A model generated the notes under the pieces. It did not search any database. It was not told the DNA's origin and was given only the letters and a program-made list of their open reading frames with translations. DNA of 5,550 nucleotides from Flavobacterium sp. (GTDB lineage Bacteria > Bacteroidota > Bacteroidia > Flavobacteriales > Flavobacteriaceae): assembly GCA_030682755.1 (NCBI GenBank), contig JAUXNR010000325.1:1-5550 (forward strand). The letters are read 5' to 3'. Below, in pieces: positions 1 through 5,219 of this stretch. A program made the translations under genes and the position numbers. Position 1 is the first letter of the stretch; each line of letters starts with the position of its first letter.

Positions 1-169
1 GGATGTTCTTAAATGGAATTTGTTTCGCTTGAATTTTTACGCCATTTACTTCACCAATCTTTTGACCAATTGCCACAACGGAATGTTCTTTTTTAAGCAA
101 ACTATTGATTGCTAAATAAGCATAACGTTCAGGGTTGGTTGAAGCTCCAATTACTAAGGTTTTTTTCAT
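1..169 (-). CDS. CoA-binding domain protein (YccU-like), N-terminal part only
   Basis: The first 56 residues are visible and the gene runs off the left edge, so the stop is not seen. The protein begins MKKTLVIGASTNPERYAYLA, a beta strand followed by a Gly-rich loop (VIGAST, residues 6-11) and the N-P-x-R-Y signature typical of small CoA_binding_2 / YccU-type proteins with a Rossmann-like fold. Family members are cytoplasmic and usually about 120-150 residues, so roughly half is missing here. Their physiological role is poorly defined; binding of CoA or a related nucleotide is known for the fold and not shown here. The ATG at 169 directly starts the conserved strand, and a consensus -7 box lies 18 bases upstream, which supports this start. 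The gene is divergent from the 290-718 gene. Confidence 0.8.
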   Translation of the reverse strand, partial: MKKTLVIGASTNPERYAYLAINSLLKKEHSVVAIGQKIGEVNGVKIQAKQIPFKNI

Positions 170-186
170 CTTGTTTTTCTATGGTG

Positions 187-194
187 CAAAAGTA
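187..194 (-). promoter_or_regulatory. Bacteroidetes -7 promoter box for the CoA-binding protein gene
   Basis: On the minus strand the sequence reads TACTTTTG, a full match to TAnnTTTG. It would place transcription start near 181, giving a very short leader before the ATG at 169. No good TTG is found at the expected -33 distance, so only the -7 half is supported. Confidence 0.5.
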
Positions 195-220
195 CTGTTT
201 TTTGAAGACATTAATAATCA

Positions 221-252
221 TTGAACAACTATTAAAGCTATATTAACATTTG
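221..252 (+). promoter_or_regulatory. Possible promoter for the 290-718 gene
   Basis: TTG at 221-223 is followed after 21 bases by AACATTTG (245-252), which matches TAnnTTTG at all but the first position. Transcription would start near 259, leaving a leader of about 30 bases. The match is imperfect and the region is AT-rich, so chance is a real alternative. Confidence 0.35.
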
Positions 253-289
253 TTTCGTTTTTGAAATGATTTTGTAATTTTAAGCAAAA

Positions 290-718
290 ATGCTAGTCAA
301 CACTTCCTACAACGAAAAGAAAATTAACGAGGCTATCACTGAATTGGTTGGAAAACCATTTGGTTTACTTGATAACATCAAGCTCAACGGAATTGGTTCT
401 CCTCGCCTGGACATTATCAAAACCAGTGAGGAAATTGCAACACTTCTTTCGTATGACAACAACCGTAATTTTTGCAACATTGAATTGCGACCTAAAGGAA
501 TAATCATTCGATTTCGGTCGTTATTGGAAACCTTTTCTTTGGTGATTCCATTTTATAAATTGGTGATTTTCAAACCGGGCAATTCGTTTACGTTTCACAT
601 GGATCATCATGCTATTTCTATTGATGCTCCGCCAAAAAATAAAAGCGTAAATGCATTCATGGAAAAATTAAATCAATTTAAAGCTGAAAATTCTCCTACT
701 TATATAGACGATTTATAG
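290..718 (+). CDS. Conserved hypothetical protein, 142 residues
   Basis: I do not recognise a named domain; it resembles short uncharacterised proteins of Flavobacteriaceae. The protein is soluble: there is no signal peptide and no convincing membrane helix. An N-terminal helical, charged stretch (about 6-20) is followed by a strand-rich middle: FCNIELRPKGIIIRFRS (about 61-77), SLVIPFYKLVIFKPG (83-97) and SFTFHMDHHAISIDAP (99-114). The order suggests a compact beta barrel or PH-like fold closed by a C-terminal helix (NAFMEKLNQFK), which is inference. The HMDHH cluster could bind metal, but His clusters also occur by chance. ATG 290 is the first in-frame start after a possible promoter. The MarC-family gene follows after 65 bases with its own -7 box. 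Confidence 0.75.
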   Translation: MLVNTSYNEKKINEAITELVGKPFGLLDNIKLNGIGSPRLDIIKTSEEIATLLSYDNNRNFCNIELRPKGIIIRFRSLLETFSLVIPFYKLVIFKPGNSFTFHMDHHAISIDAPPKNKSVNAFMEKLNQFKAENSPTYIDDL

Positions 719-726
719 TAACTTTG
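719..726 (+). promoter_or_regulatory. Bacteroidetes -7 promoter box upstream of the MarC-family gene
   Basis: TAACTTTG exactly fits TAnnTTTG and starts on the base just after the preceding stop codon. It would give a leader of about 50 bases before the ATG at 784. No clear TTG is seen about 20 bases upstream, so the -33 half is weak. A second, poorer candidate (TTATTTTG, 766-773) sits too near the start codon to be preferred. Confidence 0.4.
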
Positions 727-783
727 TTTTATTGATTTGATAACCTAAGAAATTTGAGGTTGTCGTTATTTTGCAAAAAAACA

Positions 784-1407
784 ATGGAACTATTTATCTA
801 CATTTTCGCGGCTCTTTTTTCGGTATTGAACCCGCTGGGAGCTGTACCTATTTTTGTTGGGCTAACTCAAGATTACACCAAATCTGAACGCTCAAGGGTT
901 TCTTTATTGACCGCCTTAAACGTTTTTATCATCTTGATTATCTCGTTTTTTATTGGCGAATATGTGTTGAAATTTTTCGGAATCAGCATTGATGCATTGC
1001 GAATTGCTGGTGGTTTAATCATTGTAAGTTCAGGTTTTTCATTGTTAACAGGAAAGTTTAACAAAACCCGAGGTGTGAACAAAAAAGTGGAAAATGATGC
1101 TCAAACGCGTAACCAAATTGCCTTGACACCTCTTGCTATTCCAATGTTGGCGGGTCCTGGCTCTATATCTTTGTTGATTGCTTTTTATCAGGATTATTCA
1201 AAAATCAGTGAAAAAGTTATTGCTGTGCTTGCTATTCTTGGCGTGGCATTGGTTATTTTCTTGGTCTTAAAAAGTGCTCATTATCTTTCCCGCATATTGG
1301 GAGCGTCCGGTATTGTGGCAATCTCCAGAATTATCGGATTTATTGTTATTGCAATCGGGGTGCAGTATATCAGTAGTTCTGTGGTAAATATCTTCAAAAC
1401 AATTTAA
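784..1407 (+). CDS. MarC/UPF0056 family integral membrane protein
   Basis: This 207-residue inner-membrane protein has the usual length and layout of the MarC family (Pfam MarC, UPF0056). The family hallmarks are present: NPLGAVPIF at residues 16-24 in helix 1, and LTPLAIPMLAGPGSI at 114-128 at the start of helix 4, following a hydrophilic loop (about 91-112). Six membrane segments can be placed near 3-25, 41-64, 71-90, 117-135, 144-163 and 180-200. The last carries ISRIIGFIVIAIGVQ, also typical. Substrate and direction of transport are not established; the early link of E. coli MarC to multiple antibiotic resistance was not upheld, so resistance should not be inferred. A longer reading from TTG 754 adds ten residues (MRLSLFCKKT) not expected in the family, so ATG 784 is chosen. 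Confidence 0.92.
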   Translation: MELFIYIFAALFSVLNPLGAVPIFVGLTQDYTKSERSRVSLLTALNVFIILIISFFIGEYVLKFFGISIDALRIAGGLIIVSSGFSLLTGKFNKTRGVNKKVENDAQTRNQIALTPLAIPMLAGPGSISLLIAFYQDYSKISEKVIAVLAILGVALVIFLVLKSAHYLSRILGASGIVAISRIIGFIVIAIGVQYISSSVVNIFKTI

Positions 1408-1410
1408 CGA

Positions 1411-1439
1411 TTGTTCAACCGCTTTTCTTTATACCTTTA
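1411..1439 (+). promoter_or_regulatory. Promoter for the YbjT-like dehydrogenase gene
   Basis: TTG at 1411-1413 and TACCTTTA at 1432-1439 are separated by 18 bases, the normal Bacteroidetes -33/-7 spacing. The -7 box deviates from TAnnTTTG only at its last base. Transcription would start near 1445, about 10 bases before the ATG at 1455. This suggests the gene can be expressed apart from the MarC-family gene upstream. Confidence 0.5.
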
Positions 1440-1454
1440 AGGAAATTAGCGTCC

Positions 1455-2876
1455 ATGAAAATTCTTCTTACCGGAGCCAACGGTTATGTTGGTCGTCGTT
1501 TATTACCCGAACTTTTATCGGCAGGACATGAAATTGTGTGTTGTGTTCGAGATAAAAATCGCTTGGGTTTAGACAAAGTTACTTTGGAAACAGTTACCGT
1601 TTGGGAAGTTGATTTTTTAGATGATTTAACTTTTGATCAATGTCCAAAAGGAATTGATGTGGCTTACTACCTCATCCATTCCATGTCGTCTTCAACAGAA
1701 GTATTTGACACGATGGAATCTAAAGCTGCAGAAAATTTCAATCAGTACATGAACAATATCGGTGTGAAACAAGTGGTGTATTTGAGTGGCATCGTGAATA
1801 ACAATACGCTTTCTAAACATTTACAATCGCGAAAAAACGTAGAAGATATTTTATACCAAGGCAACTTTAACGTTACGGTGCTACGTGCCGGAATTATTGT
1901 GGGTTCCGGAAGTTCTTCTTTCGAAATTATCAGGGATTTGTGTGAAAAACTTCCGTTTATGATTACCCCAAAATGGGTGTTGACCAAAACACAACCCATC
2001 GCAATACGAGACGTCATTCAATATTTGATGGGTGTTTTGCTTCGGGAAGATTGTTACAATGATTCTTTTGATATTGGCGGCCCAAATGTGTTGACCTATA
2101 AGCAAATGATGCAATTATACGCCAAGACCCGCGGATTTAGAAACTGGATTTATACGGTTCCGGTGATGACACCCAAACTCTCCTCTTATTGGTTGTATTT
2201 TGTGACTTCCACTTCCTATAAGTTGGCAATGAATTTGGTGGACAGTATGAAAATGGAAGTGGTTTGTAACGACAACCGTTTGCAGAAAATGTTGGGCATT
2301 AAACCGATTTCGTACACCGATGCCATTCGGTTGGCTTTTATTAAAATTGAACAGAACTTAGTGATATCAAGTTGGAAAGACAGTTTGGTAAGTAGTAGGT
2401 TTGAACACAATTTATCTGAATTTATTCAAGTACCCACATTTGGCTGTTTAAAAGATGAAAAGAAGATGAAAATTGATAATCCTGAAAAGGTGTTAGACAA
2501 TATTTGGACGATTGGTGGTGCCAAAGGTTGGTATTATGGAAACTGGATGTGGCAAATTCGTGGTTTTATAGATAAGTTGTTTGGCGGAGTGGGTTTACGA
2601 AGAGGCAGAACGCATCCCTTTCATCTGGAAAGTGGCGATTCGTTGGATTTCTGGCGGGTGTTATTGGCAAACAAAGAAGAAAAGCGTCTTTTGCTCTTTG
2701 CAGAAATGCGTTTGCCCGGCGAGGCTTGGCTTGAATTTAGAATTGACGAGGATAACGTGTTGCATCAAATTGCCACATTTCGACCGAAGGGACTTTTGGG
2801 TAGGTTGTATTGGTTTAGTTTGGTTCCGTTTCATTATTTTATTTTTGGTGGAATGATTCGGAATATTGGGAGGTAG
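1455..2876 (+). CDS. Atypical SDR-family NAD(P)-binding oxidoreductase with DUF2867-like C-terminus (YbjT-like)
   Basis: A 473-residue protein in two parts. The N-terminal part is a Rossmann domain opening MKILLTGANGYVGRRLLPEL, with the GxxGxxG nucleotide loop at residues 7-13. It continues with YYLIHSM (71-77), VVYLSG (107-112), RAGIIVGSGS (144-153), IAIRDVIQYL (182-191) and FDIGGP (205-210), the pattern of extended/atypical short-chain dehydrogenases. The classical YxxxK catalytic pair is not evident, as is common in atypical SDRs. The C-terminal part, from about 340, carries IGGAKGWYYGNWMWQIRG, HPFHLESGDSLDFWRV and a closing hydrophobic PFHYFIFGGMIR. This matches, from memory, the order and length of E. 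coli YbjT (about 476 residues, DUF2867). The final hydrophobic stretch (about 450-468) may associate with membrane. The substrate is unknown. The gene is intact over its full length. Confidence 0.9.
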   Translation: MKILLTGANGYVGRRLLPELLSAGHEIVCCVRDKNRLGLDKVTLETVTVWEVDFLDDLTFDQCPKGIDVAYYLIHSMSSSTEVFDTMESKAAENFNQYMNNIGVKQVVYLSGIVNNNTLSKHLQSRKNVEDILYQGNFNVTVLRAGIIVGSGSSSFEIIRDLCEKLPFMITPKWVLTKTQPIAIRDVIQYLMGVLLREDCYNDSFDIGGPNVLTYKQMMQLYAKTRGFRNWIYTVPVMTPKLSSYWLYFVTSTSYKLAMNLVDSMKMEVVCNDNRLQKMLGIKPISYTDAIRLAFIKIEQNLVISSWKDSLVSSRFEHNLSEFIQVPTFGCLKDEKKMKIDNPEKVLDNIWTIGGAKGWYYGNWMWQIRGFIDKLFGGVGLRRGRTHPFHLESGDSLDFWRVLLANKEEKRLLLFAEMRLPGEAWLEFRIDEDNVLHQIATFRPKGLLGRLYWFSLVPFHYFIFGGMIRNIGR

Positions 2877-2890
2877 TTTTTTTATTTTGG

Positions 2891-2940
2891 AACGCGGATT
2901 TGACTAATTAGCTTTGCTAAACGCAGATTAAAACAGATTT
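2891..2940. repeat. Degenerate intergenic repeat with a short hairpin
   Basis: Just after the dehydrogenase stop lie AACGCGGATT (2891-2900), AACGCAGATT (2920-2929) and ACAGATTT (2933-2940): short direct repeats of a C(G/A)GATT core at 2895, 2924 and 2934. Between the first two is a perfect small hairpin, TTAGC-TTT-GCTAA (2908-2920). I recall similar CGGATT-rich intergenic elements scattered in Flavobacterium genomes, but copy number cannot be judged from one window. The hairpin lacks a following T-run, so terminator function is weak. The repeat fills part of the 220-base gap between the dehydrogenase and the next gene. Confidence 0.5.
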
Positions 2941-3001
2941 TAAATTTCGGGTTTAATCAATATGATGATTTTTTGATAGAGATAAAAAAATAATAATCTT
3001 T

Positions 3002-3020
3002 TACTTTGCAATTCAAAGTA
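3002..3020. promoter_or_regulatory. Perfect inverted repeat, probable operator
   Basis: TACTTTG (3002-3008) and CAAAGTA (3014-3020) are exact inverted repeats separated by CAATT. The left arm contains the TTTG that serves as the -33 box of the promoter for the 3097 gene. The right arm ends within a -7-like TACTTTTG. A dimeric regulator bound here would block or contact RNA polymerase. The regulator is not encoded in the visible neighbourhood. Confidence 0.5.
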
Positions 3021-3034
3021 CTTTTGTATATTTG
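3005..3034 (+). promoter_or_regulatory. Canonical Bacteroidetes promoter for the small membrane protein gene
   Basis: TTTG (3005-3008), an 18-base spacer and TATATTTG (3027-3034) match both consensus boxes fully at the standard distance. A second exact TAnnTTTG, TACTTTTG (3019-3026), abuts it on the 5' side but would be only 10 bases from the -33 box. Transcription would start near 3041, leaving an AT-rich leader of about 55 bases that ends in a run of A residues before ATG 3097. Confidence 0.65.
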
Positions 3035-3096
3035 ATTCGTTATTGAAATTGAATATCAATCATCTATCATTGTTAAATTAAAAAAGCATAAAAAAA

Positions 3097-3405
3097 ATGG
3101 AAAACAAACTAATTAAAATTACCCCAAACCAAAGGCTTGCTATAATTGTAGGATTGGTTGGATTGCTGTTATTGATCCCCCTTGTGGCAATGCAGTTTAC
3201 GCAAGAAGTAAAATGGGATGCTTTTGACTTTGTCGTAGCAGGCGTGTTGCTTTTAGGAACAGGCTTGTTGTGTGAATTGGTTTTAAGACTGGTCCGTTCC
3301 ACAAAACATCGGATAATATTCTGTGGTGTATTGCTTTTGATTCTCTTTTTGGTCTGGGCCGAATTGGCTGTTGGCATCTTTGGAACCCGTTTTGCCGGAA
3401 GTTAA
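3097..3405 (+). CDS. Small three-helix membrane protein, unknown function
   Basis: A 102-residue hydrophobic protein with three membrane segments, about 13-33, 43-65 and 72-95, and a short charged N-terminus (MENKLIKITPNQR). The motif WDAFDFVVAGVLLLGTGL (40-57) and the ending AELAVGIFG (88-96) resemble a widespread uncharacterised bacterial family in which I recall forms such as FDFVVAGVLLFG and NLAVGIIG. No catalytic residues are evident. It sits alone behind a strong promoter overlapped by a perfect dyad, so it is probably a regulated monocistronic gene. Its stop codon is 18 bases from the stop of the convergent 3424-3810 gene. A long open frame on the opposite strand of this gene is judged a shadow. 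Confidence 0.8.
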   Translation: MENKLIKITPNQRLAIIVGLVGLLLLIPLVAMQFTQEVKWDAFDFVVAGVLLLGTGLLCELVLRLVRSTKHRIIFCGVLLLILFLVWAELAVGIFGTRFAGS

Positions 3406-3423
3406 TTCATGCTTATTGCAACT

Positions 3424-3810
3424 TTAATAAACGGCATCAATTAGAAGAATTCCGATGATGAAAGCTAACGGAGCTATTAAACGAAGGTATAAGGGCTTTA
3501 AAGTTTTGGCAAAGTTCTGTGAAAGTTCGTGGTGCTTTTGTCTCGGAATGCAATACAACACTAAGGAAGTAGCAATCATGAAGCCACCAATCACCTGAAA
3601 CCCTAAAGGATATTTTGAAGTGGCAGCCAGATAAATCATAGCGGCGGCTGGAACCATTCGCAAAGTAATTTCTGTATAGTTTATTGTAGTTGTACTTCCT
3701 GCCATGGCTATCCATCCGCGGAAAAGTGTAGGTTTTATCAGCATGACAAAACCGCTAAAGATAAAAAGCAGTCCGAAACCGATGATGATTGTTTTTGCGA
3801 AGATTTGCAT
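3424..3810 (-). CDS. Small four-helix membrane protein, unknown function
   Basis: A 128-residue integral membrane protein, last gene of the apparent minus-strand operon. Hydrophobic segments lie near residues 5-26, 48-64, 67-88 and 107-126, with a basic, His-containing loop between the third and fourth (PRQKHHELSQNFAKTLKP, about 89-106). The first segment could be read as a signal peptide, but the later helices make a membrane protein more likely. I do not recognise a named family or any functional residue. The start ATG at 3810 is the first in-frame methionine and follows the DUF4256 gene by 53 bases. No consensus -7 box lies in that gap, which favours co-transcription. Confidence 0.75.
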   Translation of the reverse strand: MQIFAKTIIIGFGLLFIFSGFVMLIKPTLFRGWIAMAGSTTTINYTEITLRMVPAAAMIYLAATSKYPLGFQVIGGFMIATSLVLYCIPRQKHHELSQNFAKTLKPLYLRLIAPLAFIIGILLIDAVY

Positions 3811-3863
3811 GTTATTTTTTAGTGTTGCTCTGCTTTTTCTTGTGATTTAATAACATGTGATTA

Positions 3864-4427
3864 CTATACGATTACAATTCCTCTGAAACCTCTAGCCGCA
3901 TAATACGATTCGGCCCCGTTATGATAGGTAAAAACTCTTCCGTATCGGGTGTCACCAAAAATGGCTCCGCCTAATTTTCTAACGGGTTCAGGAGTCAGAA
4001 GCCAACTTGAGGTTTTTTGGTCAACAGGTTCAAGTTGTTGTAACTGGGCATACTGTTGTTCCGTAAGAAGCGAAATGTTCATTTCTTGAGCCATTCCTAT
4101 GGCACTGTGTTTTGGTTTGTATTCCTTACGGGAAGCCAATGCCGCCGGGTCATAACAAACACTTCTTCTTCCCTTTGGACTTTCAGGGGAACAATCGCAA
4201 AAGGTATATTCATTAGTTTCAGGATTAAATGCAATCACATCGGGTTCACCTCCGGTTTCTTCCATTTGATACAACGACCATAGTTTGCTCGGGTTTTGTT
4301 CCAGCTTTTCTTTTATGGGTAACCAATCAAGATTGGGGTGGCGTTGTTTGTTTTTTTCAAAACGTTGAGATAAGGTTTGAATTAATTCCTCGGCTTGGTT
4401 GGGTGTTAATTGCTTTGTAGTACTCAT
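3864..4427 (-). CDS. DUF4256 family protein
   Basis: A 187-residue soluble protein matching the DUF4256 family along its whole length. It opens with a helical region (LTPNQAEELIQTLSQRFEKN, 7-26). The family blocks follow: GGEPDVIAF (59-67), FCDCSPESPKGRRSVCYD (76-93), KHSAIGMAQEMNI (106-118), LTEQQYAQLQ (121-130), KTSSWLLTPEPVRKLGGAIF (138-157) and YHNGAESYYAARGFRG (168-183). Function is unknown. The dense invariant-looking Cys, Asp, Arg, His and Glu residues suggest an active or metal-binding site, which is inference. An upstream in-frame ATG at 4490 would add 21 Asn/Thr-rich residues and overlap the DUF1801 gene by 35 bases. ATG 4427 gives the usual family length and a 28-base gap, so it is preferred. 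Confidence 0.88.
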   Translation of the reverse strand: MSTTKQLTPNQAEELIQTLSQRFEKNKQRHPNLDWLPIKEKLEQNPSKLWSLYQMEETGGEPDVIAFNPETNEYTFCDCSPESPKGRRSVCYDPAALASRKEYKPKHSAIGMAQEMNISLLTEQQYAQLQQLEPVDQKTSSWLLTPEPVRKLGGAIFGDTRYGRVFTYHNGAESYYAARGFRGIVIV

Positions 4428-4455
4428 GCGTTTTGTTGTATTTTTCGTTTGGGTA

Positions 4456-4893
4456 TTATTTTGTGTGGCAAGCACATTCGTGGTGTTCATTTAAATAAGC
4501 TATGGATTCCGAGCAAAATATTTCGAGTACACTGAGGTCAATGTCTGATAATTTTTTGATATAAATACACCCTTTTGTTATTTTATACTTGCCTAGCTTG
4601 TCAAGAAGAGGCGTGCTTTGTTCTGTTGGCGTATATACATATAATGAAAAAGCTGCTTTTCTGGGTGAGAAACCTATTAATGGAGCATCACCTTCATGAC
4701 CACTGGCGTATTTGTAATGATAACTGCCAAAACCAATGATGGATGGCCCCCACATTTTAGGCGGAAAACCCGACCATTGCTGCATCAATTCGATTAATCG
4801 AAAACTGTCATCTTTCTTTTGGTCATTGTCTACAAAAGAGTGGATAAAATCGGATACGCTGACTTGGGTTTCAGCAGTTTTATTTTTTGCCAT
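4456..4893 (-). CDS. DUF1801 (YdhG-like) family protein with Cys/His-rich tail
   Basis: A 145-residue soluble protein. The family features are VSVSDFIHSFVD (11-22), the SFRLIELMQQWSG helix (30-42), PKMWGPSIIGFGSYHYKY (45-62), GFSPRKAAFSLYVY (74-87), LLDKLGKYKITKGCIYIKKL (96-115) and a final helix. This is the standard DUF1801 layout; related single-domain proteins share the fold, but the biochemical role is not known. The open frame extends to ATG 5013. However, the conserved sequence begins with MAKNKTAETQ at 4893, and a -7 promoter box lies inside the extension, so 4893 is chosen. The last residues, HHECACHTK (137-145), are unusually rich in Cys and His. First gene of the apparent operon with the DUF4256 gene. 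Confidence 0.88.
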   Translation of the reverse strand: MAKNKTAETQVSVSDFIHSFVDNDQKKDDSFRLIELMQQWSGFPPKMWGPSIIGFGSYHYKYASGHEGDAPLIGFSPRKAAFSLYVYTPTEQSTPLLDKLGKYKITKGCIYIKKLSDIDLSVLEIFCSESIAYLNEHHECACHTK

Positions 4894-4935
4894 TTGATAG
4901 TTTTTTTTAGGCTTGAGTTCTTTAGTTGCGTTAAT

Positions 4936-4943
4936 CAAAAATA
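4936..4943 (-). promoter_or_regulatory. Bacteroidetes -7 promoter box for the DUF1801-DUF4256 operon
   Basis: On the minus strand this reads TATTTTTG, an exact TAnnTTTG match. Transcription would start near 4929, leaving about 35 bases before ATG 4893. The upstream region is A-rich on that strand and lacks a clear TTG at the -33 position. The box lies downstream of the alternative start at 5013 and therefore argues against that start. Confidence 0.5.
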
Positions 4944-5013
4944 CGAATTTTGTTGGCTGTTTTTTTGTTAGTTTCTTAAATGATGTTAGATTGTTTTTAA
5001 AATCAAAATACAA

Positions 5014-5219
5014 TATAATAGTAGGCAGTTTTTTTGAGAATAGTTAACCGAAATGATTTATAGCTCAATCACATTCGAAATAACTATATTCAATAAATTC
5101 ATAAATAACTTTAGTCTCTTACTATATCATTAGAGAATTTGTCCTTTTACTTTTCATATAAAATAAAATGATTAAATTTATTCATAAAAACCTTCTACTC
5201 TATTTAATCATTATGTAAG
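5014..5219. other. AT-rich divergent intergenic spacer
   Basis: About 200 bases of very AT-rich sequence separate the minus-strand operon from the plus-strand membrane protein gene. I see no RNA gene or repeat. Two near-matches to the -7 box on the plus strand, TAACTTTA (5106-5113) and TACTTTTC (5148-5155), could serve the downstream gene, but neither has a convincing -33 partner. A 16-codon open frame (5168-5218) ends one base before the next ATG. Confidence 0.4.

Noticed and set aside
754..783. TTG start extending the MarC-family protein by ten residues
   Set aside because: The extension is not expected in the family, and an ATG stands exactly where family members begin.
1742..2114. Overlapping minus-strand frames inside the dehydrogenase gene
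   Set aside because: The plus-strand frame carries continuous family motifs throughout; the antisense translations show none.
2581..2856. Plus-strand frame overlapping the 3' part of the dehydrogenase, suggesting a frameshift
   Set aside because: The main frame keeps YbjT-like motifs through this stretch to its stop, so no frameshift is needed.
3078..3377. A 99-codon open frame antisense to the small membrane protein gene
   Set aside because: It lies almost wholly opposite a well-supported hydrophobic protein with its own promoter. Its translation is Asn/Thr/Lys-rich low-complexity and looks like an antisense shadow.
3406..3423. Bidirectional terminator between the convergent genes
   Set aside because: The 18-base gap and its flanks show only a weak AAGTT/AACTT pairing with a long loop and no T-run, which is not enough to call a terminator.
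4894..5013. Forty-residue N-terminal extension of the DUF1801 protein
   Set aside because: It is Lys/Asn-rich with no family similarity, and a consensus -7 box lies within it, so it is probably upstream untranscribed DNA and leader.
5168..5218. A 16-codon open frame just before the last gene, possible leader peptide
   Set aside because: It has no ribosome-binding signal, no notable codon run, and no attenuator-like hairpin. AT-rich sequence yields such frames by chance.
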